Assembly: GCA_037042185.1 (NCBI GenBank)
Contig: JAXQJY010000026.1
Location: 1,240,001 to 1,304,000, forward strand
Origin: Sordariomycetes sp. S80-01Y
Lineage: Eukaryota > Ascomycota > Sordariomycetes
Direction: 5' to 3'
DNA length: 64,000 bases
Both the position numbers and the translations under genes were made by a program. Of this stretch, positions 36,287 to 47,361 are shown piece by piece; position 1 is the first letter of the stretch; each line of letters begins with the position of its first letter. Below the pieces are notes generated by a model, which saw only the letters and a list, made by a program, of their open reading frames with translations, searched no databases and had not been told where the DNA came from.

Positions 36287-37264
36287 TCAATGACCAGCTT
36301 CCAATGCTTTCATCCGACGCCAGATCGGGACGTACTGCTCCTGAGCATCTGTTGCGATGGTCTCCATAGCAGGATCCACAAACGGCGACTGAAACGGCTC
36401 ATAGTACAAATCCAAGTACTGCTTGACCATGGGACACTCCCTATCTTCAAAGCGAATCCCTCCAAGGGTAATATGCAGCCTGAAGAACCGCTTTGTGAAG
36501 AGGATCTGACCGCCATGGTGCGCCGTGACACTGATTCGACGGTTGTAAATCAACATAATGTCCCGCAATCCAGGTGCGTCACTGAGAAGTTCCATGAGAT
36601 GCGCGGGAAGCTCCTCTCCGAAGTCGTTGTAGGAGAGATCTGTGAACGCAAGTATGAGATGAGTGAGGTTGTCGAACACGGATAGGTAGGTGCTGAGATT
36701 TCTGAGGCGGATGATGTGTCGTTCGTGAAACTCGCCAGTGGTTCCCACTTCTCTCTGCCGGATATCCTCAATTTCGATGCTGCGCACGGCGTTGCGCTTT
36801 CGCGGGGACAGGTTCGCTACATACGACGTGAAGTCTTTGGCATAATTGAAGCGGAATCTGTTGACCTGGGGAGCGGTTAGAATGTGCTCGCTTCTCATAC
36901 ATCAAATGCATACCTGATAGAAGATCAAGTCAGCCTCGTCATACCAGACCAAGCTACATGTCTTCAGCAGGGCGCATAATCCTTCGACAGCCAAATGAGG
37001 CGGATAGAGCTTGTTCAAGTAGAGCCAAACCCCCTGCCTATCGTGTCTGAACCTCGTCCGGACATCATTTTCTTCTCGGATCGCAGATGGTGTAATCTTT
37101 CCTTGGCTCATGAGTACGAGGTACCAGATTTGTTGACGAACCTGTGGAAGTGAGCATTCTAGAAAGGTGGCGGGAGGGGTGGCAGCAGCTCAGGGGTAAG
37201 GTAGTGGGCAACTCACCTCACGAGGCATCCTGCCAAGCGCGCCAGCTGCTTGAATGGCATTCAT
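36287..37264 (-). CDS. F-box-like/2EXR-like family protein, copy B
   Basis: 284 aa in three exons: 37264-37217, 37141-36914 and 36865-36287, all phase 0. Donors are GTGAGT and GTATGC; acceptors are CCACAG and CCCCAG, the latter preceded by TTCTAAC. Exon 1 ends GRMPRE, exon 2 begins VRQQIWYLVL and ends EADLIFYQ, and exon 3 begins VNRFRFNYAKDFTSYVANL, matching copies A, C and D residue for residue at the junctions. The third exon is 192 codons, much shorter than in A and D. The start is the ATG nearest the family motif; a longer first exon cannot be excluded. No catalytic residues are seen; a binding or adaptor role is inferred. Confidence 0.75.
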
Positions 37265-38410
37265 CTTTGAATAGAACGGTTTTCTGTATCTTTTCCCGGG
37301 AAAGATAGCAAACAGATTGGCTGGTGACCGGTGGGCGGGTTTCGCAGAAGTTGTGGCACGGAGCAAGTCAACAGTGGACTCAGTCGGAGAACGTTTCCGT
37401 CCCTCAGCTGGTGCACTATTTTCAACTGCAAGGGAATGAAGGAAGCTTTAGACAGATCTTTGTCTTCTAATAGAGAATCAGAATCTTGTCGCTTCTGAAA
37501 GGCGCCTTGGTCCTGCGAAGGGTGTGAGAAGAGGGGAATGCAGGGACGACAAAGGTCATGTGAAGCAAGAATTACGTGAGCTCATATCGCCTTGCCCGCC
37601 GCCACTTTCGTTTCACACTCTGCTGTGTCTTTCCAAGCTGCAAGCAGCTGTTCTCCAATGCTGGAACTCGCGGAATTAGGTCCACTGGCTTGCCTCTCTG
37701 CCACAGAGGGTTCGAGCGCTACATGGTGACTACTGTATGTTCACTTAATTTATTCCTCTTTTGTTTCACATGGAGTCCTTTACCTTATCATCAGTGCTCT
37801 TTTAGCACTAGAAACTTTGTATTGGCCATGTTGTGGCGTTGCGAGGAGTGTAGGACCTGAACGCGGGACGGGCTGGAGGCAAGCGAACACCGCCACTTTA
37901 GAACTTGGACTTTCATTGAGACTCTTCTGTTTAGTCTAGTTCTCGATAGAGGAGTTTTCAAGGTTTCAAATGACGGGACAAAGCCCAACTTGCTTCTCAC
38001 ATGCCAGACATGTGCAATGCGGGGATCTCCTAGCACAGTCAACAGCGAAACCATAACAGTGAGTCTCTGTCTGCCTTCATATTTTGAATTTCGTCCCTTA
38101 TGATGAATCGGAGATGCTGCCTGCATCCTGCCTCGAACAGCAATGGCCACTTTGCAAGTATATCATGACTTCGCTGCCTGGAGACTTTACAGTGAGGACT
38201 GGGCTTCCTTGCTACCACGAGGAGATGGCACATAGCTGAAGACGAGACAAAATCCCGAATCTTATCACTACACGAGCGAACTATCGTAACATTTAAGACA
38301 CTTCAGCGCTTTCGTCCCGCAATATCTGGAACAATCAGAACGTCGATAGAGCGAAGGAGCACAAGTAGCCCTCGTCGGAGGCTGGAATGAGAGTCGGGCT
38401 TCTGGGACCT
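37265..38410. other. Intergenic, paralogue B promoter side
   Basis: About 1.1 kb. Open frames here (for example near 37576 and 37791) have no motif or support. Confidence 0.45.
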
Positions 38411-38698
38411 TCAGTGCTGGGTCAGGTTGCTTCGAGGATATTCTTTAGGCTCTATTGGGCTGTTCTCAGCGCAATTGAGTTCTTGTATTTTCTCCTTGCT
38501 ATTCCACGCATCAGCTAGCGTCCGGCGATCAATGTCGAAGTGATCAATGTCGAAGTGACCAGTTGCAATGGCCAGATCAGTGATTTTCAGATAGCCGAAA
38601 CTGCGAGGGCCAAAATCGGGATGCTGTTTGCTTATTAGCGCGCCGACGTTGGCCAGTTTAGCCCAACCTTGCTCGTCTGAAGCCGCCTCAACCGGCAT
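38411..38698 (-). pseudogene. Orphan OST-HTH/LOTUS domain fragment
   Basis: 95 codons from ATG 38698 to TGA 38411. Residues 1-50 (MPVEAASDEQGWAKLANVGA, PDFGPRSFGYLKITDLA, TGHFDID) resemble the C-terminal LOTUS (OST-HTH) domain that follows a NYN RNase domain in bacterial and some fungal proteins. In-frame sequence just upstream (RLESQLR before the Met) continues the domain, but the DNA beyond is AT-rich and carries no NYN domain. A 15-bp exact tandem duplication repeats HFDID. I take it as a truncated gene relic; a short real gene is possible. LOTUS domains bind RNA (G-rich or G4) in other systems. Confidence 0.5.
38527..38556. repeat. 15-bp perfect tandem duplication in LOTUS relic
   Basis: The unit gatcaatgtcgaagt occurs twice in a row and duplicates five residues (HFDID) without changing the frame. 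Confidence 0.92.
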
Positions 38699-39259
38699 CC
38701 GCAGCTGGCTCTCCAGTCGCGTGTCACTTCTGAAGCTGAGCGTTCCCCGCCTTTGATTGTATCTTATTTTATTTTCAATTTCTACCTAGTAATTTTGAGC
38801 ACTTGTTTACTTGCGTACTCGAACATTACGACACCTTGAACCTTCCGCCAACACGTTTCAGACACAGTGTTTGCAGTTGCCGGGCTCAGGAGCGAACTGC
38901 CCTTCTGTTCCCGAGCCCAAACCAAGCGTCAAGACTTTGTGTTTATTGGTGGCGTTCTGTTATCTCCGCTATCCTCGTTTGGAGAACTACTTTGTCGTCG
39001 CCTTAGGAAGCTGTGCTCCGAACAACGGATCCGAGTCCTGGAAGGGACTCTTGGCCACTGACGTCTTGCGTACGACTTTGGGTAGCGCAGGGTGCGGCAA
39101 CCGAAACAAACACAGACCTATCCATATCCTGGTCTTTTAGACCATTTGTCTTCTCTCTTCTCGGGATCGCTGCTAACGTCTGGTTTGGGCAGCTCACCTC
39201 CACGCCTACGGTCTATGTGGAATCTGACGTGCATTTTCAGAAGAAGGACCCCCGTCGAC
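38699..39259. other. Intergenic before paralogue C
   Basis: 561 bp, AT-rich near 38760-38800. It holds the remaining upstream part of the LOTUS relic and the presumed promoter of copy C. Confidence 0.45.
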
Positions 39260-40377
39260 ATGAAGACGATGGCTGGAGAACACGTGGATCAGCCTGTACC
39301 TTCGAACGACGCGCAAGGCCCCAGAGAGCGCATACTCTCTGCTTTCAACCCGATCAGCGAACTTGAAGTCACCCAACCGAGCGGTCCGATTAACGGCAAT
39401 GCGCTCTGGCTCAAGCTGCCAATGGATGTAATCGAATGCCTTCTTGGTTCATCTACGCGACCTGGCGAGCGAATACAAGTTGACTTCTTTACAGGTACGC
39501 TTAGAGATATGGAAGTACCTGCTTCGCGCCCCAAACGTCAGGTCGACAAGGTCAAGATCCGTTGGCATGATACCCCTCGAGCCCCACGACCTGATAAACC
39601 CGATTCAAAACAGGGTCAGAAGCAACAAATTTACGTGTTCTAAGCACCTTGAGACGGTTCAAACATACCAAAAACTGCTTCTCACGTGCCGGCTCTTTTG
39701 GAATGACCTTGATTCCAAACCTGTCCTCTACGAAGTACCCGACCCCTCATCTGGACTGCATTGGCAGTGCTCGGGGCTAAATGGTCCAGGTCAACAGATT
39801 CGTCTTCGAATCCCCAGAGACCTTCATTACTTACATGGTAGCCATCGCACCCGAAAGGCAGACAGCCATTCGGCACGTTATGCTCAAGGAGCTTCCTGAA
39901 CTCGTTATCGTGAATAACGAATCCACTTTATTGAACCTCAAAGAGACAGCAATGGATCACAGCGGTAAGAGGTACCTGCTTCAGCCGTTCCTCGCGGTTC
40001 TGTGGCGCTGCAGGGGTCTACAATTACTGTTCAAAGGACATAAAACGAGAATCAACACCAATAGACAAGAGGGGAGGGACTGTTCGGCAACTCTTCTGGC
40101 CCAGCTGAATGCCCACGATTCTATCGCAGTTACCACTGTTGCACAACATGGAGATCCAGACTTGCATAAACCCATCCAGGGTGCTCTACGATCCATCAAC
40201 ATAGTTTCGGTCATTAACTCTGGGCTTAGTCTTCAAAGGCTCTATCTGCGGCGAACAAAGCGGATGGCACGACCACGACACAGAACATCGTTGCATCACT
40301 TCGATGGAAAGAGTGATGATATGTTAAAAAAGGAAGCTCGGCATGGCTATGAGTCACGACGTGCGGAAACGAGCTGA
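39260..40377 (+). CDS. F-box-like/2EXR-like family protein, copy C
   Basis: 331 aa in three exons: 39260-39427, 39495-39734 and 39790-40377, all phase 0. Exon 1 ends LWLKLPMD, exon 2 begins VRLEIWKYLL and ends DSKPVLYE, and exon 3 begins VNRFVFESPETFITYMVAI. The conceptual splice restores the family motif, but the donors are weak (GTAATC and GTACCC), and the last exon is short with a poorly conserved tail. This copy may therefore be spliced inefficiently or be decaying. Unspliced, the first frame stops at 39643. The pair C-D points away from the pair A-B. Confidence 0.68.
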
Positions 40378-40636
40378 ATGTGAGGTTGAAGTACCTGTAG
40401 GCTCCTTGAAGTTAGGAGTGGAAGGCGGTTCCGAGTCGCCTCGACTCGAAATTAGGCAGCTGGACCTTCCTCGCTTCAACATCCCCCTTTCTTAGTCATC
40501 TATGTCTGCGGATGCCCAGGCTCCCTAAAAGATCAAGACCCGTCTTCACGTCCAGGCCAATTCCCCCAACCATTTATCGTATGCTTTTCACGTCACCCCC
40601 ATCGCCCTCGAGCGCAGATCCCACCCAACACCCAAC

Positions 40637-42186
40637 ATGCTCAACCGCCGGGCGAAGGACAGGTCCTCTCCCTTGGGTGAACAACCTCAAAGTTCACAAG
40701 TCAGCGTCGTCGGCAACGGCAATCTCGCGAAACTTCCAATAGAGGTATCTTGTCCCTTCGGACCAAATAGCCATACGAAGGCTAACCTGCGTCCGATCAG
40801 ATTCGGCTCATGGTCTACGAGGACCTCTTCAAGGTCGACCACACGATCCGCCCGATACAGCGTGCACCGTCCGCCAACATATTCTCTACCAGAACAGGCT
40901 TCTCCCAATGCAAGACCCAGACTGCGCTGGCCTTGAGCTGCCGCCTGCTTCACTTCGATCAGCAAGCATACCCTATCTTCTACGAAGTCCGTCCCTCTCG
41001 TTGTGTCAGCCTGGCAGTGTTCAAGCTAATGACGACGCAGATCAACCAATTTGTTTTCGGTGACGTCCAAGAGTTCGCCATCTTCTTCGCAGCCATCACT
41101 CCGATCAAACGAAGAGCCATCAGGGACGTCGCGATCGAAGACACATATCTAGCCAGCCGCTGTGTTCTCTCCACCGCCAAGGAATATGAACACTGTTTGG
41201 CCTTGCTCTCGCTTGGTGAAGGTATCAGGAAGCTCAAGATAGACCGGTCTTTAGGCCACCGTCTCAGCACCCGACACAGAACCGTTGCGGAGAAGCTTTT
41301 CACATTCTTCTACGACGTCCCATCGGCTCTACCTGAGTTGCGAGAGATTGGATTCCGAGGCAAGGATAAATCATCACTTAATGGATTCTTTTTCCTTAAA
41401 ATCCTCTCAGCACATGTGAGACACTCGTACGGCAATGGACCCATGTCATCAGACCCCCTAGTCAAACACATCGACACAAGTAACGCCCCAAATTTCTTCA
41501 GCAGGCGTGCCAACCCCAGCAACCCAACCCAACGCGCAAAGACGAGACTACCTGAGCCCGCTCTTGATAGGATCCCCCTCGATATACTTGGACAAGATCG
41601 AGCAACTCTTCGGCCCAAGGCAACTTCAGTCCGTCGAGGAACTCGCAGTCACTCGAGAAGGGAGCCCAACGGCTACGGCCAGCTAGTCACCCCTCAGCGA
41701 TCCCTCAGAGATGGCAGCAATCAAGAAGAATTCGTGCATTGGAAGTCCCTACGCCTATCAGATCAGGGACAATTTCAAATCCTTCTACTACCGAACTTGC
41801 GAACAATGGACCTCGTGATTACACCCAACCCAGAAGATGGACAGGTTTGGATGGATGCAGAGCTCGTTTTGAATTACGAAACCCCGGAACACATTGCAAG
41901 ACTCTACATAGACTCTATCCTCAGCCTTTACGAGCGAGTCTGCTATCCGTTTCGATCACCTCGATTCAGAGGTCCCGTATCCTTCTTCAGAGGCTTCTTA
42001 GTGATGGCGGAACAAATGACGGGTTTGCCCAGCCCACAGTACACCTACGATTTGATAAATGAGTATCTTTTCTTTGAAGACATCAAGCACAGAGAGATGA
42101 TGATCAAGAAGTTTGACAGACTTGCGAAGAGATGGGGGAGGATGACGGAGCTTGAGAGGGCTTACGGCACGCCGTTATACTTCTAA
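40637..42186 (+). CDS. F-box-like/2EXR-like family protein, copy D
   Basis: 479 aa in three exons: 40637-40744, 40801-40986 and 41041-42186, all phase 0. Exon 1 ends NLAKLPIE, exon 2 begins IRLMVYEDLF and ends QQAYPIFYE, and exon 3 begins INQFVFGDVQEFAIFFAAI. The second intron (54 nt, GTCCGT..GCTAATGACGACGCAG) has no stop and a length divisible by three, so unspliced RNA would also be translatable. The C-terminal half (LRTMDLVITPNPEDGQVWM.., RLAKRWGRMTELERAYGTP) is long and folded-looking, as in copy A. The role is inferred only from the F-box-like motif. Confidence 0.77.
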
Positions 42187-43078
42187 GATCTGGCCTCGCT
42201 CCAAAGGTCTTGCGACAGCCTGTACCGACCAACACTCAGGAAAATATTTACTCTCGAAGCGAATCGTGTGCTCGGCCGGTCCTTCAGAATGAAAAAAGGG
42301 GCTGGTTTGAGACAATTATATACATTGGGAGGCTTTAAGCAATTATCAAGCAGAGGATCCTCGCTCAAACGGTCAAAGGAAAGGAAGCGTTCCATCATTT
42401 TAGGCAGTGAAGAGGTAGATTGATGCTCCGAAGAGACGCTTAGTCTGCTGAAATCGTCAACTGGGGCGTCTGAGAACTGAAATGCCGCATCCTACGGCCT
42501 TCGTTGTGACTACGTGACTACGCGAAATATGTTGGGTTGACGAAGCTCAGCTTCGGTTACGGCTGGTAGGAAGACCCGTACCACGATGAGTTGTACCTTG
42601 CGATGATTATTCTCGGTGGGGACTGGTCATAAGATTGTATCAACCCGCTCGGCACGTTAGCGTGTGATGTTCGGCCAAGTTCGACGATTCAGCTCTCGTT
42701 TTCGGATGTAGACTTAGCTCTGAGTAATATAGGATACATAGATGTGTTTGTAGACTGAACGAAATAAGAGGTGAGACAACGGACTTGCGATTGAAGCTTC
42801 TATGCAAGTTGCTCGCATGACATTGGTTTACAAGTGACAGGGCACTCGTCTCCTCTACACCATAGGGGTCTATAGTGTTTTAGTAAGGAGCGCCTAAAGT
42901 AAGGATCTTGGAGCTGGCTGTGCTTTCACGCTTAGTGTGACAGACCGAGATAATTTACAGCAACGAAGGCTACAGAATGTCAGAAAGCATCTACCAAGTA
43001 GAGGCCTCGCTCCAATGTCGTGCAATTGACAAAATCATGCTACGGAACTTCATAAAGATACAAAACGAGTGATGGGAC
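42187..43078. other. Intergenic between convergent genes
   Basis: 892 bp with no supportable gene or notable repeat. Confidence 0.5.
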
Positions 43079-43894
43079 TCATAGCTTTCCCTTGATCCTC
43101 TCCTCTTCACCACGCCACCTCTGCCCGGCCCTCATGTTCATCCAGATCCGCCACGCCGCAACCACAACAGCCAGGGGCGGCACACCCAGCAAAAGCCACT
43201 TCCAAGTGCCTTCCCTTCCCTGCTTCAGCTTCTCAATAACCTGATCAATCTGTACCTTCAACTCCTCCTTCGTGCCGTCGTTCCAGACCACGTGTCCGCC
43301 CTGGAACTCGCTCCTCGCAGCCTTGATTCTGACGTCAGTTTGCGACTTGACGCGGTTCTCTGCATCCTCAGCTGTAAGATGCTCATCTCTCGCCCTGAGT
43401 CTCTGCATCTGGATCGCCGGGTCCTTGACGCCAACCACCAATGTTGTCCCGCAGAACCGGTCGAGGTTGCTCTCGAACAGCAGCGGCACATCCAGCACGA
43501 CGGCCCAATGACCCTGGAGGTAGTACCAGAGCACGCTCCTGAACATGGCCCAGCGCACAGCAGGATGCACGATTCCGTTCAGCACGGCTCGGTCCTTTTT
43601 CCTCTCCTCTGAATCGCCAAACACCCGTCTTCCCAACGCGGGGCGGTTCAGTGGTCGTCCCTTTCCATCCGGACCGCGCTCGGGCATGGAGTCCGAAGCT
43701 GGCACGAGAAGCTCGGGTGTTGTGCTGGAGAAGTGCGCTACGATGGCGGCGTAGCCTGATGTGCCGGGCTCGACGACCTGGCGCGCCAGGAGGTCGGCGT
43801 CGATGAGGGGGAGGGCATGGGGTGAGGAGGAGAGGAGGGAGGAGACGGTTGATTTGCCCGTGGCGATTGAGCCGGTGAGTCCTATGAGGAGCAT
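43079..43894 (-). CDS. CAB5: Dephospho-CoA kinase (CoaE/Cab5)
   Basis: 271 aa, single exon. The P-loop GLTGSIATGKST lies at residues 5-16, followed by the family motifs DADLLARQVVEPG, RPLNRPALGRRVF and VVLDVPLLFES, and the lid-type stretch RLRARDEHLTAEDAENR. It phosphorylates the 3'-hydroxyl of the ribose in dephospho-CoA with ATP, the last step of CoA synthesis. Unlike bacterial CoaE (about 200 aa), it has a C-terminal hydrophobic segment (WLLLGVPPLAVVVAAWRIWM, about residues 233-252) and a basic tail. This suggests membrane attachment, as proposed for fungal orthologues at mitochondria or ER. The first ATG gives MLLIGLTGS, the usual start. Confidence 0.95.
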   Translation of the reverse strand: MLLIGLTGSIATGKSTVSSLLSSSPHALPLIDADLLARQVVEPGTSGYAAIVAHFSSTTPELLVPASDSMPERGPDGKGRPLNRPALGRRVFGDSEERKKDRAVLNGIVHPAVRWAMFRSVLWYYLQGHWAVVLDVPLLFESNLDRFCGTTLVVGVKDPAIQMQRLRARDEHLTAEDAENRVKSQTDVRIKAARSEFQGGHVVWNDGTKEELKVQIDQVIEKLKQGREGTWKWLLLGVPPLAVVVAAWRIWMNMRAGQRWRGEEERIKGKL

Positions 43895-45092
43895 ATTGGG
43901 ATCTCAGAAATCACTGATATAATTACACAATGAGAAGCATTGGTGGTTTGCAGCATGTAATGGTGAGGTTCATGAGGTGAAGTCAGCGATAAGATAAGGC
44001 AGCACCTAGGTCTGCAATTGCCGAGGCTCAATGGGGCTTTTCGAAGCGACATCCGACTGAAGTCAACATTCAAGGGGGGGAATCATATCCGAAAAGGGCT
44101 CAGAGATGTAAAAGAGCAATTGCATTATTGTTTCTCAGTATGACTGGCCTATGATCGTGAGTGCTTACAGGCTGATCGTGGGATTGTGGGCGCTGATGGT
44201 TGGAGCCAATTGATTTAGTGCAGGTCGCTGTGTACTTCCCTCATGGTGCTTCGAAGTAATCCTGATTGTTGTTTAAGTCGACGCAAGGCAATGCTATAAA
44301 TTTGTGACCCACTGGACCACAGCGTCAGACACCTCACGAGACCTCCTCTTCACCATGTTTGTCTTATTGTCTTGTCGTAAAAGTTGCTCACAGAAGTCCC
44401 TCGGCGTCCGCAAACGGCACCGTAGGGTAGGCTCCCACAGCTGGCGGAAAGCTTACGGTCGGGACCACCGCACGTCGTGCCACCAGACTTCGAACCATAT
44501 CAGCCACACAGACAGTCACGGCAACTACCGTGGTTCGAGTTACTCGTAAGCTCTACGCTCTGTGCGACGGTGCACGAATCAAGTGCTGACCTCTGGCGCT
44601 GAAGAATCGGTAGCGCGTCAAGTGTCTAGCGTGCGTGCTTTGCCTGACCAGCGTCCTGGCGATCGCTGAAACACGTGAAGTCATCCCAGGGATCCCAGGA
44701 ATCCCGCTTTGGGACGTTGCATACCTGACTCGGGCTGGTCTGAGACATTGAATCTGCATCGTCGGTTGCTTGCCATGGCCGAGTCGAGACTTCTCCCCCT
44801 CTTGACTGTCACATCTTCTTCAACAACCTTTCGGCGCGCGACAGACGGCTGAATCACCACACGCTACGAAGTACGTTATCGCGACCTCAGGACCCGTCGC
44901 ATCAACGCTGAGCGAGTCGAAACACAAGATCCCTCACCTTGCATGAAACACAACCCCAACCAGTCACAACTTCCGTCCGTCCCCGAAAGGCCTGTCGAAA
45001 TCCTCGAATGAGGGCAAAGCCGTGCTGCATCTGTCAAGGTAAAACGGTCGGGGTTGATGCGCATTAATCAAATCGCTTCCCCACGCGCAACC
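43895..45092. promoter_or_regulatory. Divergent promoter, CAB5 / coiled-coil gene
   Basis: About 1.2 kb between divergent starts, with no supportable gene. The repeated words gggatcccaggaatccc near 44691-44707 form an imperfect palindrome. Confidence 0.45.
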
Positions 45093-46445
45093 ATGTCGAG
45101 CGAAGTCGCCTCCACTTCGTCCTCCACCTCCCCTGTCCAGGGGCCTCCTCCACCTCAACCCTCTCGAGAGCTTCCCTCAGATCGAGAAAACACGCCTCCA
45201 CGATCGCTGTCTACGCCGAAATCACTACACAAGACACTGAAAGATCCGGTTGACGCGAGCTCGGGCTCCCCTCTGCGACAAGCGACTTCTACAGACGATA
45301 GGGAGGAAACCCCCACGCCGGGGAGCTTTAGGGGCGTTATCGACTTTGCGAACTCGAGGATTGGAAGGGCCACGATGAGCTACACCGGCGACAGGAGAGG
45401 TGCCCGCGCACGGAAATTCGATGAGCGCGAAGTCGACGCAGCAAATGAATCGACAACAACATCGAAGAACCCCTCACCGGCACCCTCCCGCTTCAACATC
45501 TTCACCTCGACCATGTTCAAACACCAACCAATACATAACTCCTCGCCAGTCTCCGTCCCTCACGACGAGCTTATGAACCTCGACATAGAATCCGCGCTGT
45601 ATCCCTCAGGCGACACGAGCTTCTCCCCGGCAGCATATCGAAATCTACAACAGAACGCGACGGGACTGTTAAATCGATTCCAAGCGGCCTACCAGCAGAA
45701 TGCCGTCGCGCTGAGTGAACTAAAAGCTGAGAGGAGCGCCCAGGCCGATGAGCGGGAGGAGACCGAGACAAGGATGTGCCATTTGAAGCTGCAGCTTGAG
45801 GATATGGCACGGAAGGCGGCCGAACAGGAGGCCATGATGCGGAACGTGATGGAGGAGCTAAATCACGAGAAGAAGCTGAGAGCTCAAGAACGCCAGAGCA
45901 GGGGGAGTGCGCCATCGATCTCGGAAGGGTCGTCAACGTCCGTGTCCGAAGATCTGGGCGCCGAGGAGGACCAACTGCATCGCCAGTGGCGCAAGAGCCT
46001 CGGCGGCGCGAGGTCAGATGCCGGTTGCGACGAGACGGACGAGGAGAGCATCGATGAGGCTAGCGTCTTCTCGCGCTCACGAAGTCCGACGATAGCGACA
46101 AGCATCGCAGACGTCAGTCCCATTGAGCCGCCGTTGCCAACGATCAAGACACCGACAATCGTTGCACCAAGGACACCGCCTGCTTCAAAACCGGCGCAAG
46201 AACGCCAGCAGGCGGTACAGCCGCAAATGAATACCTTCCAGAAGCTATTCAAGGGGATGTCTGGTGAGGCCGCGCAGAAGCAGATGATCAAGTCCTGTCA
46301 GAACTGTGAGGGCCAAGACGCGAGTGTCGCTTGGGATACAGTCAATCTCCTCAAAGACGAGAACAAGGGCTTGAAGGAGCGAGTTGGGGAGTTAGAAGGT
46401 GCCGTCGAGGGCGCGTTGGATGCGGTCAACGGCGTTGGATTATGA
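45093..46445 (+). CDS. Conserved fungal coiled-coil protein
   Basis: 450 aa, single exon. The ATG at 45093 (context gcaaccATGTCG) is preferred over in-frame ATGs at 45054 and 45057 in poorer context. Residues 1-160 are Ser/Pro/Thr-rich, with a small conserved patch (GVIDFANSRIGRATMSYTGDRRG). Residues 185-275 form a coiled coil with Glu/Lys/Gln heptads (ALSELKAERSAQADEREETE.., MEELNHEKKLRAQE). An acidic serine-rich stretch follows, and a short second coiled coil ends the protein (LLKDENKGLKERVGELEGAV). A CQNCEG motif precedes it. The composition fits a cytoskeletal or septum scaffold, but no family name can be assigned. Confidence 0.78.
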   Translation: MSSEVASTSSSTSPVQGPPPPQPSRELPSDRENTPPRSLSTPKSLHKTLKDPVDASSGSPLRQATSTDDREETPTPGSFRGVIDFANSRIGRATMSYTGDRRGARARKFDEREVDAANESTTTSKNPSPAPSRFNIFTSTMFKHQPIHNSSPVSVPHDELMNLDIESALYPSGDTSFSPAAYRNLQQNATGLLNRFQAAYQQNAVALSELKAERSAQADEREETETRMCHLKLQLEDMARKAAEQEAMMRNVMEELNHEKKLRAQERQSRGSAPSISEGSSTSVSEDLGAEEDQLHRQWRKSLGGARSDAGCDETDEESIDEASVFSRSRSPTIATSIADVSPIEPPLPTIKTPTIVAPRTPPASKPAQERQQAVQPQMNTFQKLFKGMSGEAAQKQMIKSCQNCEGQDASVAWDTVNLLKDENKGLKERVGELEGAVEGALDAVNGVGL

Positions 46446-46976
46446 GCATTGCATACTGCATGTTGGGAGTCGCACTCAGAGATTCCCCTTGTCTTTTTTT
46501 TTCTCTACTGGGCATTGCCACATTGTTAGGAGTTTGGGCTCGGGTTTCACGTATTGGCTGGGTTATACCTCGGACAAAGGCGGCACATCGCCACAGGACT
46601 ACAGAAGCATCAATATTGAAAGCTGTCAACCACGGACTATAAAATGTCACGTTTTGTAAATGACGTCTACTCCGCATCGTGCCTTTCCCTTCTCAGGTCG
46701 TAGTATATCTAAGGCCGCGAAGTCCCGCTGTCCCATTCGTTGTTTCTCGCCACATACGTGAGTTGACCCGTAGCCTGAAGAGGGTTTCCTTGTCAGCACC
46801 TAGCTCATATTGCCGCATAAGGCACATCAAGCGCCCGCACATGTCACATCCATCGAAAGCAGTTGAACGGTAACTTGGTCGATGTTTTGATCTTCAACAA
46901 AGGAGAAGCACCTCGCGGGGTTGTCGCGCGACATATGTACAGCCTTCCACCGCCAACAGCATCCCGTCACCCCGCC
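46446..46976. other. 3' intergenic, convergent genes
   Basis: 531 bp between convergent stop codons. A T9 run follows the coiled-coil gene (about 46494). No gene seen. Confidence 0.5.
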
Positions 46977-47361
46977 CTAGTGATGTTCCTCTCCGTGGTG
47001 GTGCTCATCCTCGAGGAAAAAGTACTCATACGCGCAGTAACCGGCAAACGCAACAGACGCTGTGCCGAGCCCGGGAAGGCCGCCCTTGAATCGGTTCCAG
47101 CGGGTGAAGGGTCCCTCGTATCGCCAAGCCTCGCTGTTCAGCTGTCAGTCGTCGCACTCGCTTAGGGAGAGAATGATAAGGCGTACGCGCGCTCCCAGGG
47201 GTCGTATCTTGGTTGTCCAGCCGCGTTCTTGAAGGCTCGCATGTTGAAGCCGGTGATGTTGGGCTTCTGGCCGTGGGCCGCCCGTAGTATTCTGCGCCGG
47301 CGGTCAGCTCAATGATCCCGTCAATCAATCGTCCAGTCGTTCAGTACCTCGTAGGAAGCAT
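46977..47361 (-). CDS. NDUFB3: Complex I B12/NDUFB3-like subunit
   Basis: 91 aa in three exons: 47361-47348 (only 14 nt), 47291-47187 and 47133-46977; introns are 56 and 53 nt. The spliced protein reads MLPTRILRAAHGQ, then NITGFNMRAFKNAAGQ, YDPWERAEAWRYEGPFTRWN, RFKGGLPGLGTASVAFAGYC and AYEYFFLEDEHHHGEEHH. This is the pattern of the NADH:ubiquinone oxidoreductase B12 subunit: a matrix-side basic region, one membrane segment (GLGTASVAFAGYCAYEYFF) and a His-rich tail. It is an accessory subunit of the complex I membrane arm. No single exon shows the whole protein, so simple frame searches miss it. It ends in TAG, showing that TAG terminates translation here. It is divergent from POP2. Confidence 0.9.

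Noticed and set aside
37700-37730. GGTTCGAGCGC word as a tRNA B box
   Set aside because: No A box or foldable arms nearby.
46977-46979. Idea that TAG is fully reassigned to Gln in this genome
   Set aside because: NDUFB3, FYV10 and POP2 end at TAG exactly where their families end, so TAG works as a stop.
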